Source: Marinobacter salicampi (GTDB lineage: Bacteria > Pseudomonadota > Gammaproteobacteria > Pseudomonadales > Oleiphilaceae). Taken from it: a stretch of 64,000 bases of DNA. The stretch spans positions 124,001 to 188,000 of the forward strand of contig NZ_JAAMPF010000012.1 in the NCBI RefSeq assembly GCF_011074795.1. The letters are read 5' to 3'. The notes under the pieces were generated by a model. It made no database searches. It was not told where the DNA came from and worked only from the letters and a program-made list of their open reading frames with translations. The position numbers and the translations under genes were made by a program. Numbering within the stretch: position 1 is the first letter of the stretch; each line of letters starts with the position of its first letter. Below are positions 27,748 through 36,245 of this stretch, piece after piece.

Positions 27748-29016
27748 ATGTCCAAAAACCTGCTTCACACCCTAGCCTCACCTGAGCTTGATTTACTCGG
27801 CCCCATGCTCGATCAGCATGACTACGGCTGGAGCGCGAGCTTTCAGGGCCTGACCCTCCGCACGGCGCTGCAACCCATATTTAGCATTTCCCATAAACGC
27901 GTGGTCGGCTACGAAGCCCTTATCCGGGCGTTTGACACAGACAATGCCAGTGTTTTGCCGCTTCATCTGTTCCAGCTACCCACCACCGAACCGGAAAATG
28001 TGCTCCTCGACCGATTGTGTCGCTACCTGCATATTCAGAATTATTCATCATTAAGTGATCAGGTCAACTGGCTGTTCCTGAACGTGTCGCCCAAGGTAGT
28101 GGCCAGAGGCCACCAGAGTGATTCGTTTTTTGGGCAGCTTCTGGAGCGCACCGGGCTGCCGCCCCATCGGGTTGTGATAGAGATCGTGGAGCAGCCCACA
28201 GATGACTCCGAGCAACTGCGGGAGACGGTCGCTTACTACCAGAACCTGGGCTGTCTTACGGCTATTGATGATTTTGGCGCCGGTCACTCGAATTTCGAGC
28301 GTATCTGGAACCTCTCTCCCGATATTGTCAAACTTGACCGCACGTTACTGACCCGGGCCATTGCCGACAAGAAGGCACGACAGATTCTCAATGGCATAGC
28401 CTCGTTACTGCATCAGTCCGGCTGCCTGGTACTGCTGGAAGGTGTTGAAACCCACGATCAGGCCATGATCGCCATTGATGCCGGGGTCGACTTTGTCCAG
28501 GGCTTCTATTTTTCCCGCCCCAGCCTCGACCTCACCCGCCTGGGGCAGAACTGTCCTGACCTTGAGGGTCTTCTGACCGACTACAAGAGCCGGAATCGGG
28601 TTCAACTGGACCCGACCCAGCAAATAACCGACTTCTTCAGCGGCTATTTTCAGGGCGCGGTGAACAAGCTGCGTTCCGGCCAGAAGCTGGATACAGCCTG
28701 CTCGGACCTCCTGAACCATCATGCGGTGTCCCGCTGTTACCTGATCAACACCCTCGGGGTCCAGATTGATCACACGCTGATCTCCCAGGCCATCGCCCGC
28801 AATCTGGACCCGCGCTTCATACCCCTGGAGAACACCAGCAGTGCCGACTGGTATCGCCAGCATTACCTCAAGCAGGCACTGGCACAGCCTGAGCACATCC
28901 AGGTCACCCGCCCCTACCTGTCCATTACCGGTGCCTACATGTGCGTCACCCTTTCGCTTGCCTACAGTCATCAGGGCGAAATGAAAGTCCTTTGCTGTGA
29001 CATCCTCGCCCAGTAA
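27748..29016 (+). CDS. EAL-domain c-di-GMP phosphodiesterase with C-terminal sensor-like region
   Basis: Cytoplasmic, 422 residues. The EAL domain (about 35-265) keeps the metal and catalytic set: YEALIR, LNVSP, IEIVEQ, AIDDFGAGHSNF, VKLDRTL, EGVET and VQGFYF, so it should hydrolyse c-di-GMP to pGpG, unlike FimX. The C-terminal 150 residues have no catalytic motif and look like a PDC/PAS-type fold, the arrangement of YkuI-like proteins (EAL first, sensor after). There is no GGDEF domain and no membrane helix. It lies alone between parC and parE, convergent with the anion transporter, with a long leader and a weak ribosome site. Confidence 0.88.
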   Translation: MSKNLLHTLASPELDLLGPMLDQHDYGWSASFQGLTLRTALQPIFSISHKRVVGYEALIRAFDTDNASVLPLHLFQLPTTEPENVLLDRLCRYLHIQNYSSLSDQVNWLFLNVSPKVVARGHQSDSFFGQLLERTGLPPHRVVIEIVEQPTDDSEQLRETVAYYQNLGCLTAIDDFGAGHSNFERIWNLSPDIVKLDRTLLTRAIADKKARQILNGIASLLHQSGCLVLLEGVETHDQAMIAIDAGVDFVQGFYFSRPSLDLTRLGQNCPDLEGLLTDYKSRNRVQLDPTQQITDFFSGYFQGAVNKLRSGQKLDTACSDLLNHHAVSRCYLINTLGVQIDHTLISQAIARNLDPRFIPLENTSSADWYRQHYLKQALAQPEHIQVTRPYLSITGAYMCVTLSLAYSHQGEMKVLCCDILAQ

Positions 29017-29031
29017 AGCCGGCCCGGCGAC

Positions 29032-30819
29032 CTAGAAGCCTGCCCAATTGACCGGGATGTCGTACACCACCGCGATGACCGCGACGGTCACTAGGCCAAT
29101 CACAAGATTCATCGGCACACCCACCCGCACAAAGTCCATGAAACGGTAGCCGCCGGGGCCGAACACCATCATGTTGGTCTGATAGCCCAGGGGTGTGGCG
29201 AAACTCGCCGATGCCGCCATCATGACCGCAATCACAAAGGGCTCCGCCGCCACACCCATGGTCGATGTCATCGAGAGCACGACCGGCAGCACCAGCACAG
29301 CCGCCGCGTTATTGGTCACCACTTCGGTAAGCACTGACACTGCCAGATACACCAGTAGCACGGTCAACAAGGTGTGACCGTTACTGAGGGAAAGGATGGC
29401 CTCGGCTGCATAGCTTGCCGCCCCGGTCACTTCCAGCGCCGCCCCCAGTGCAAAGGAGGCTGCTATGGTTAAGACCACCGGCACATCCACCGCTTTCTGG
29501 GCCTGGCCTACGGAGCAACAGCCGCTCAGAATCATCATGGCCGCCCCCAGCAAGGCGGCGTTCAGCATGCTGAGTACTCCGGACGCCGCCGCGACCACCA
29601 GCAGAAGCAGAATACCCCAGGACACGTAGGCTCTGTCATGGCGGGGGGCCTCTGTGCCGAGGTCATTGATGAGCAGGAAGTCCTTGGCGTATCGCTGACG
29701 ACTGACAAAGGCTGGCCGCGCCTCCAGCAAGAGCACATCACCGGGTTTGAGACGTATATTGCCCAGGTTGCCGGAAACCCGCTCGCCGCCCCGGGCTACC
29801 GCCAGCACAACGGCGCCGTACCGGTCCCTGAACCGGGCGTCACGGATGGTCAGGCCCAGGACTTCCGACTGGGGAGACATAGCTGCTTCCACCAGGCGCC
29901 GTTCGGCCCGATCCTTGCTCAGACTGGGCTCGTCGTCGTGCACGGAAGGTACTATGCCGTTGATGCGGAGCAGGTCAGAAATGGCCTGGGTATCGCCGGC
30001 GAAGACCAGTCGGTCGCCACCGCGCAGGCGTTCTTCTGAGGGCACCGCAGTTACCACGCTGCCGTCACGCTCAATCTCAACCAGATACAGCCGTTCCAGT
30101 TCCCGCAACCCCGCCTCACCCACGGACTTGCCGACCAGGGGGCCATCGAGGGCCACCGCAACTTCCAGGGTAAACTCCCGCATGGAACCGAACTTCTGCT
30201 GGTCTTTGCGATCAGGCAGGAACCGCGGCAGGAAGACCAGCATCAGTATCAGGCCTATCACAGCCACGGGCAGACCCACGGCGGTGATGGAAAAAATCGA
30301 GAAGCCGGCTTCACCGGTCAGGTCCTGGTACTGGCCGTTAACCACCAGGTTGGTACTGGTACCGATCAGCGTAAGTGTGCCGCCGAAAATGGCCGAGTAA
30401 CTCAGGGGAATCATCAGTTTGGAAGGGGCAATACCGATTTTCCGGGACCAGGCATGCACCGCCGGGATCATGGTCGCGACCACCGGGGTATTGTTCAGGA
30501 AGCCGCTCAGCAGGGCCACCGGGAGCGCTATGCGAGCCTGGGCGCCCCGCACGGTCCGTGGTGACCGAAGCAGATGCTTCACCACAAGGTCGACTCCGCC
30601 GGAGTGATGGATGCCCGCAGCCACCACAAACATGGCAACCACGGTGATCAGCCCAGAATTACTGAAGCCAGCGAGGGCTTCGGAGGCGTCCAGGATACCG
30701 CTGACGCTCAGCACTACCAGCACACCCATCATGACCAGATGGGGCCCGAAACGGCCGAAACTCATCAGCAGCAATGCTGCCCCAGCAAGACTTAAAGCGA
30801 ACCAACCCTGCCAGTCCAT
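29032..30819 (-). CDS. DASS/SLC13-type anion permease with two TrkA-C (RCK_C) domains
   Basis: Inner-membrane transporter, 595 residues. The two membrane halves carry the family's SNT-like motifs (GFLNNTPVVATMIPAV with GTSTNLVVNG, and LTEVVTNNAAAVLVLPV with GYQTNMMVFGPGGYRF). Between them, at about 205-380, lie two cytoplasmic RCK_C units (ALDGPLVGKSVGEAGLRELERLYLVEI and GLTIRDARFRDRYGAVVLAVARG). This design is typical of bacterial sulfate or other divalent-anion symporters. The substrate cannot be told from sequence. It follows parE with 106 nt between, on the same strand. Confidence 0.88.
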   Translation of the reverse strand: MDWQGWFALSLAGAALLLMSFGRFGPHLVMMGVLVVLSVSGILDASEALAGFSNSGLITVVAMFVVAAGIHHSGGVDLVVKHLLRSPRTVRGAQARIALPVALLSGFLNNTPVVATMIPAVHAWSRKIGIAPSKLMIPLSYSAIFGGTLTLIGTSTNLVVNGQYQDLTGEAGFSIFSITAVGLPVAVIGLILMLVFLPRFLPDRKDQQKFGSMREFTLEVAVALDGPLVGKSVGEAGLRELERLYLVEIERDGSVVTAVPSEERLRGGDRLVFAGDTQAISDLLRINGIVPSVHDDEPSLSKDRAERRLVEAAMSPQSEVLGLTIRDARFRDRYGAVVLAVARGGERVSGNLGNIRLKPGDVLLLEARPAFVSRQRYAKDFLLINDLGTEAPRHDRAYVSWGILLLLVVAAASGVLSMLNAALLGAAMMILSGCCSVGQAQKAVDVPVVLTIAASFALGAALEVTGAASYAAEAILSLSNGHTLLTVLLVYLAVSVLTEVVTNNAAAVLVLPVVLSMTSTMGVAAEPFVIAVMMAASASFATPLGYQTNMMVFGPGGYRFMDFVRVGVPMNLVIGLVTVAVIAVVYDIPVNWAGF

Positions 30820-30925
30820 TCAATATGCCCACGGTTAAAAGTGCGCAGCATATCGAAATATCAGATAACACAGAAAGAATAAAGAATGCTGTTAAAAGTA
30901 CTTAAAAGCATATAGCTCGAGGTTA

Positions 30926-32833
30926 TCAATCCGCTGGCAACCCGCCTACGTCGGCCATATTGCCGTAGGTTTCCAGCCAGGCCCTGCGGTCCGAGGCCCG
31001 CTTCTTGCCCAGCAGCATATCCATGCGCTCGTCGGTATCATCACCGTCTGCCAGGGTGAGCATCACCAGCCGTCGCGTATCAGGCGCCATGGTGGTCTCG
31101 CGCAGCTGCAGGGGGTTCATTTCACCGAGGCCCTTGAAGCGGGTGACCGAAATCTTGCCCTTGCGCTTCTCGGCCTCTATGCGATCCAGAATGCCCTGCT
31201 TTTCATGCTCGTCCAGGGCGTAAAAAGTTTCCTTGCCCAGGTCGACCCGGTACAGCGGTGGCATGGCCACGAACACATGGCCGGCCTCGACCACCGGTCG
31301 AAAGTGTTTTACGAAGAGCGCACACAGCAGGGTGGCAATATGGAGGCCGTCTGAGTCCGCGTCCGCCAGAATACAGACCTTGTTGTAGCGCAAACCGTCC
31401 AGTTTATCGGAGGCCGGGTCCACGCCGATGGCCACCGCAATGTCGTGGACTTCCTGGGAGGCCAGGATCTCGCTGGAGTCCACTTCCCAGGTGTTGAGGA
31501 TCTTGCCCCGCAAGGGCATAACCGCCTGGAATTCCCGGTCGCGGGCCTGCTTGGCGGAGCCGCCGGCCGAATCACCCTCTACCAGGAACAGCTCCGAACG
31601 GTTGCTGTCCGAGCCTGAACAGTCGGCCAGTTTGCCAGGCAGCGCGGGCCCCGAGGTCACGCGCTTGCGTGCTACTTTCTTGCTGGCCCGCAAACGCCGC
31701 TGGGCATTGCTGATGAAAAGTTCAGCCAGTATTTCCGCCACGGCCGTATGCTGGTTCAGCCACAGGCTGAACGAGTCCTTGACGATACCGGACACGAACG
31801 CGGCCGCTTCCCTGGAAGACAGCCGCTCCTTGGTCTGGCCGGAGAATTGCGGGTCCTGCATCTTGAACGAGAGCACATAGGAGCAGCGCTCCCAGATGTC
31901 TTCAGGCGACAGTTTAACGCCCCTGGGCAGCAGGCTGCGGAATTCACAGAACTCCCGCATGGCTTCCAGCAGTCCGCTACGCAGACCGTTGACATGGGTT
32001 CCCCCCTGGGCGGTGGGTATCAGGTTGACGTAGCTTTCCATGACGCCTTCACCGCCCTCTGGCAACCACTGGATCGCCCAGTGAACCTCTTCCCTGTTAC
32101 CCGCGAACTCACCGGTGAAAGGCTCAAGGGGAACCACTTCGATATCCGCGAGCGCTGTGCGCAGGTAATCTTTCAGCCCGCCCTCATAGTGCCATTCGTC
32201 TTTCTCACCAGTAGATTCCTGCAGGAAGGTTACCACCAGGCCCGGACACAGCACGGCCTTGGCACGCATATTGTGGCGCAGGCGGCTGACCGAGAACTTT
32301 GGGCTATCGAAATAGCTTGGGTCGGGCATAAACTTGAGTCGGGTGCCGGTATTACGCTTGCCTACGGTATCCACCACTTTAAGCTCGGAGGTCTTGTGGC
32401 CATCGGCGAAGGTCATCCGATGCAGCTGTCCGTCCCGTTTAATGGAGACTTCCAGCTGACTGGACAGGGCGTTGACAACCGATACCCCTACCCCGTGAAG
32501 GCCGCCGGAGTAATTGTAACTGCCTTCCGAAAACTTGCCGCCGGCATGGAGCCGGGTCAGGATCAGCTCGACCCCGGGCAGCCCCTCTTCCTTGTGCATG
32601 TCCACCGGCATGCCCCGGCCGTCGTCCTCGACACTCAGGGAGCCGTCGGCGTAAAGCACCACATCGATCCTGCGGGCATGCCCGGCCAGGGCCTCGTCGA
32701 CGCTGTTATCGATTACTTCCTGAGCCAGGTGATTGGGCCGGCTGGTGTCTGTGTACATCCCGGGGCGCTTTCGTACCGGATCCAGTCCACTCAGTACTTC
32801 GATGGCATCGGCGTTGTATTGTTTTTGGCTCAT
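30926..32833 (-). CDS. parE: DNA topoisomerase IV subunit B
   Basis: ATPase subunit of topoisomerase IV. The 635 residues start MSQKQYNADAIEVLSGLDPVRKRPGMYTD and hold the GHKL motifs (EVIDNSVDEAL, EDDGRGMPVD, GGLHGVGVSVVNALS), the TOPRIM block ELFLVEGDSAGGSAKQARDR and ILADADSDGLHIATLL, and the C-terminal FKGLGEMNPLQL. Length fits ParE, not the longer GyrB. It is on the parC strand but separated by unrelated genes, as in Pseudomonas where two genes intervene. Confidence 0.97.
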   Translation of the reverse strand: MSQKQYNADAIEVLSGLDPVRKRPGMYTDTSRPNHLAQEVIDNSVDEALAGHARRIDVVLYADGSLSVEDDGRGMPVDMHKEEGLPGVELILTRLHAGGKFSEGSYNYSGGLHGVGVSVVNALSSQLEVSIKRDGQLHRMTFADGHKTSELKVVDTVGKRNTGTRLKFMPDPSYFDSPKFSVSRLRHNMRAKAVLCPGLVVTFLQESTGEKDEWHYEGGLKDYLRTALADIEVVPLEPFTGEFAGNREEVHWAIQWLPEGGEGVMESYVNLIPTAQGGTHVNGLRSGLLEAMREFCEFRSLLPRGVKLSPEDIWERCSYVLSFKMQDPQFSGQTKERLSSREAAAFVSGIVKDSFSLWLNQHTAVAEILAELFISNAQRRLRASKKVARKRVTSGPALPGKLADCSGSDSNRSELFLVEGDSAGGSAKQARDREFQAVMPLRGKILNTWEVDSSEILASQEVHDIAVAIGVDPASDKLDGLRYNKVCILADADSDGLHIATLLCALFVKHFRPVVEAGHVFVAMPPLYRVDLGKETFYALDEHEKQGILDRIEAEKRKGKISVTRFKGLGEMNPLQLRETTMAPDTRRLVMLTLADGDDTDERMDMLLGKKRASDRRAWLETYGNMADVGGLPAD

Positions 32834-32932
32834 ACAGGGGCTACATCTCTCGAGCGTTGGGGCGGAAGCACACTAGCTTAGGGATTCGCAGGCAAAGATC
32901 AACGGTTGTTTTGTCCCGGCGGGGGCTGGCTC

Positions 32933-33436
32933 TCAACGACGGCGCGTCATCTCCGGCAGGCCCTGGCCAATGACCTTGAGCGTATCCCAGTCTTCGGTGG
33001 AAACAGCCACCACGGCGCAGGGTGTGGTGATTGCCTGGGTAACGACCCGATCCGGGCCGGGCTCAAACACCTCCATGGCGAGTCTCATGACGCCATTGTG
33101 GAGGTCGGACGACGCCAGGGTTACACCGTGGCCACCCGTGGGCTTCCGCCCCAGGCCAACCACGACCAGATGCTCCCGGTCGAAATCCAGGCCGTTGGTC
33201 AGGCTGAGATTCTGGCCCGGGAGGCGCTTGAACTGCTCAAGCTCCTGCCGGCTTTCAAGATATACCAACCCGGGGGCCGTCAGGCCGCAATGGTCCGACT
33301 CAGTCACCTGACGGGCCACCGGCCCGCCGGTCTCGGTTTCGACCGGGGGCGTCTCGGAACTGGCACAGGCTGAAAGCAGGAGACTTGCAAAGACCAGTAA
33401 AGGAAAGCGGCGTGCACTTACGGGCGACAACTTCAT
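32933..33436 (-). CDS. PrcB-domain lipoprotein, likely protease partner
   Basis: A 167-residue secreted lipoprotein: signal peptide with lipobox LLSAC and acylated Cys24, then a single domain with VVVGLGRKPTGGHGVTL and TPCAVVAVS, the core pattern of the PrcB C-terminal family. PrcB of Treponema denticola is a lipoprotein needed for stability of the subtilisin-like protease PrtP (dentilisin). Here the start codon overlaps the stop of a subtilisin-family lipoprotein gene by 4 nt (ATGA). I infer that the two proteins work as a complex on the envelope. The domain call is from pattern recall and should be confirmed by profile search. Confidence 0.8.
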   Translation of the reverse strand: MKLSPVSARRFPLLVFASLLLSACASSETPPVETETGGPVARQVTESDHCGLTAPGLVYLESRQELEQFKRLPGQNLSLTNGLDFDREHLVVVGLGRKPTGGHGVTLASSDLHNGVMRLAMEVFEPGPDRVVTQAITTPCAVVAVSTEDWDTLKVIGQGLPEMTRRR

Positions 33437-36087
33437 TGCTTGTCCTCACTGACTCGCCTGACGGTTTTTTCGCCCGCAGGTCCGGTTTCTTTCAGAAGAC
33501 GGTAGCCTTCGAAGCCAATCCTGGGCAGACCACCCATGGCGGAAATGGTGGGGCGTCTGAAGCTTGTGGTCAGCTCAACACCTGATAGTGGTGAGTCGCC
33601 GATAACAATAGGCTCCGGAAGACCATTGACCGGATACTCGGCGCAAGCCTCACCGGTTTCACAGATAAACCCGTTGTTGTCGATATCAGAGCCGGCCACA
33701 AGAAAATACTCGCCCGGCTCCACATCGGCAAAAGAGAATTCGTAACGATCGTTTTGTGCCTCGACGACCTGCTGCACTAGTGTGTTGCGCTCCTCATCCG
33801 TGCTGACCAGCAACACGTAATGACGACCCGCATCCCGACTTCCCGACTCATCACCCAACTGCACGGACACCGGCACTTCAAGTGTCCGTATCTCACCATC
33901 GGAAGTGTATTCAACGCTCACAACGCCCCGGTACAGATTGTCCTCCGTCAGGCCACCGGTATTGACGGTCGCAGTCAGGGTTTTAGGTGCCGTGCCTCCT
34001 TCCTGTATCACAGTTAACCAGCCGGGGCTTGTAATCGGGCCGATAACAATGGATTCAGTCTCGGGATAGACCCGCAAGGTCAAGTCCTGGCTGGTCTGGC
34101 TACGGGAGAACTGCAGCGCCGAGGGGGACGCTCCCATGACAGGGCTTGTGGGGCCGTCGCCGACGGCGTTCACTGATTTGATGGCGTTGATGAGGCCCTC
34201 ACCATATTCAGTGGGATTGCCTACCTCATCCGTCAGGCTGCCGCTGCTCAATAGTGTAAAAAAGCCCTTGGGTGTGAGCTCAGGGCCTGCGCCCGCAGCC
34301 TCCCTCATCAGGGCGTAGACTCCGGCAACGTGGGGCGCCGCCATGGAAGTGCCCTGGAGCCCGGCATAGTTCGGCCTTGGGGGCGATACGGAATCGTTGC
34401 CCCAAGCGCTGACGATCAGGTCGGCGTTGCCGTCCTGGTTCGCATCCCGGTTGGCATCGCCGCCCGGGGCGACCAGATTGACCGAGCCGCCGATGTTGGA
34501 ATAGGAAGCTCTCACCGCAGCCCCGTCCACGGCCCCCACACCAACCACATTGGAAAATGCAGCAGGATAGGTCAGCTGATCCGTACCCTGGTTACCGGCC
34601 GCAGCTACGACGAGTTTGTTCTGGTTAAAGGCCTTGGTGACCGCATTCTGTAGGGCATCGCTTGGCCCCAGTCCGCCCAGGCTGAGGTTGATAACGTGAA
34701 TATCCGCCTGGTCTGCTGCCCAGTTAATGGCCGCGATCAGATCGTCGGAAGAACCTACGTTGCGCTGGGTTTCAGGGTCAACTCCAAGCACACGCACCGG
34801 GAACAGCGTGGCCTGAGGGGCGACCCCTATGATGCCAATGCCATTGTCCATTCCGACCGCAATACCCGCCACATGGGTGCCATGAAAACTGCTGTTCTGT
34901 GATTGCTGATTGCCAGGATCATGGGGGTTCTGGTCACGGCCCTGGTCCGGCTCCGGGTCGATGTCCAGGCTACCGGTTACATAGTCCAGAATACGGCCAC
35001 TCGGCTCAACGACATTGTCTTCAAGGTCCGGATGCCACTGACCATATAAAGAAGGATCGGCGCTGAACAGCCCGGTATCCAGTACGGCAATACCGGTCCC
35101 AAAGCCACCGTTTGGCGCCACCAGCCAGGCCGTGGGCAGGCTGATCAGTGGGTGGTTCCACTGCAGGTCATACAGTGGATTGGTATCGGGCGTAACCTGT
35201 TGGCTTTCATAGAGGAAATTGGGTTCAGCCAGCTCGACGCCGGGAGTAGACCGCAGCTCCCGCACCCAGTCCAGGGTTTGCCGTTTCGCCTGCGCCCGTT
35301 CCGCGGCTGAGAGACTGCGCGCCAGATAGACCGGCGTCTGGCGGACATGCCAGATGCCCTCTCCCAGGTAGCGTGCTTCGGCAGCACTCGTGGCCTGGGC
35401 TACCGCCCCGGCAGAACTGAAGGCCTGCCCACGGGTGCCGGGCATGACAATGGCCTCGCCGGGCCTGAAATCGACCCCTTCATAGCTGACATTCATTGAG
35501 GATGAAGCACCAGCAGCTGCAACGCTCAGCACATATCGGAAGGGACCTCCGGCCTCGGCGGTAATGGCAAGGGTGTGGGGCGTAGGGCCCGAAACTCCGG
35601 ACACCACATAGGTAAAGGTGAAGCTATCGCCGCCACACCCTGCTTCACATCTCTCCACGTTGCCATTCTGGAAAACACCGAAACGGACCTCTGGAGGTGC
35701 CTGGGCGCCCTCGGGAAAAACCTGCAGGGCAACAAGGTCACCCTCAGAAAGCTCTACCTGATAGAAATCCTGGGCGTCGGCCGCAAAATTGAATGTCTGG
35801 CCGTCATTGGCCGGGTAACTACCCTGCTGCTGACTTAGATAGCCCGCCACGATACCGGTATCAGGCAAGGGCTGAGCCTCGGCGGCACGATCATTGGTCC
35901 GGGCTACCCCAAGGCGGAAATCATCAGCTGTGTCCGAATCAATCCTGGAACCACTTTCGATCGAAATGATGCCGCTTAGCGCATCCGGGTCAGCAACCGG
36001 ACCGCCCTCGCCGTCTGAGCCGCCGCTGCAGGCAGTAAGCAAAGCAAATGAAAACAGAACGCCATAGCGCATGAAACTCTGAGTCAT
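33433..36087 (-). CDS. Subtilisin-family (S8) serine protease, lipoprotein
   Basis: An 884-residue surface or periplasmic protease. The N-terminus is a lipoprotein signal (LLTACSGGSDGEGG, Cys20). A pre-region (about 35-300) includes a beta-rich stretch (PPC-like, DAQDFYQVELSEGDLVALQVF) and an I9-like end (TPGVELAEPNFLYES). The S8 domain has the triad Asp in AVLDTGLF, His in FHGTHVAGI and Ser in GTSMAAPHVAGV, with the oxyanion Asn in VAAAGNQGT. The C-terminal 240 residues are beta-rich and end in a carbohydrate-binding-like or carboxypeptidase-regulatory-like fold (YEFSFADVEPGEYFLVAGSDIDNNG). It is the first gene of a two-gene operon with the PrcB-domain lipoprotein. Confidence 0.93.
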   Translation of the reverse strand: MTQSFMRYGVLFSFALLTACSGGSDGEGGPVADPDALSGIISIESGSRIDSDTADDFRLGVARTNDRAAEAQPLPDTGIVAGYLSQQQGSYPANDGQTFNFAADAQDFYQVELSEGDLVALQVFPEGAQAPPEVRFGVFQNGNVERCEAGCGGDSFTFTYVVSGVSGPTPHTLAITAEAGGPFRYVLSVAAAGASSSMNVSYEGVDFRPGEAIVMPGTRGQAFSSAGAVAQATSAAEARYLGEGIWHVRQTPVYLARSLSAAERAQAKRQTLDWVRELRSTPGVELAEPNFLYESQQVTPDTNPLYDLQWNHPLISLPTAWLVAPNGGFGTGIAVLDTGLFSADPSLYGQWHPDLEDNVVEPSGRILDYVTGSLDIDPEPDQGRDQNPHDPGNQQSQNSSFHGTHVAGIAVGMDNGIGIIGVAPQATLFPVRVLGVDPETQRNVGSSDDLIAAINWAADQADIHVINLSLGGLGPSDALQNAVTKAFNQNKLVVAAAGNQGTDQLTYPAAFSNVVGVGAVDGAAVRASYSNIGGSVNLVAPGGDANRDANQDGNADLIVSAWGNDSVSPPRPNYAGLQGTSMAAPHVAGVYALMREAAGAGPELTPKGFFTLLSSGSLTDEVGNPTEYGEGLINAIKSVNAVGDGPTSPVMGASPSALQFSRSQTSQDLTLRVYPETESIVIGPITSPGWLTVIQEGGTAPKTLTATVNTGGLTEDNLYRGVVSVEYTSDGEIRTLEVPVSVQLGDESGSRDAGRHYVLLVSTDEERNTLVQQVVEAQNDRYEFSFADVEPGEYFLVAGSDIDNNGFICETGEACAEYPVNGLPEPIVIGDSPLSGVELTTSFRRPTISAMGGLPRIGFEGYRLLKETGPAGEKTVRRVSEDKQ

Positions 36088-36192
36088 AAACAGTTTTTCC
36101 GGTTAACCGTAAGGCTGCCAAGGGACAACATCTATGCTTCTCTTAACGGCAATCCATCGCTTTACATTAGCGGACAAGATCCGGATGCAACG

Positions 36193-36220
36193 AAAAACCG
36201 CCTCAAAAGAGGCGGTGGCT
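36193..36220 (-). terminator. Rho-independent terminator after the TRAP operon
   Basis: Arms ACCGCCTC (36197-36204) and GAGGCGGT (36209-36216) form a perfect 8-bp GC-rich stem with a four-base loop. On the minus strand it is followed by UUUUUC, and it lies 30 nt after the stop of the permease gene. It separates the TRAP-type operon from the protease operon downstream. Confidence 0.85.
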
Positions 36221-36245
36221 TTTCGACTTCAAATATACCCCAGAG

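Noticed and set aside
31748..32881. 377-aa plus-strand ORF
   Set aside because: Antisense to parE and low in recognisable motifs; parE is certain.
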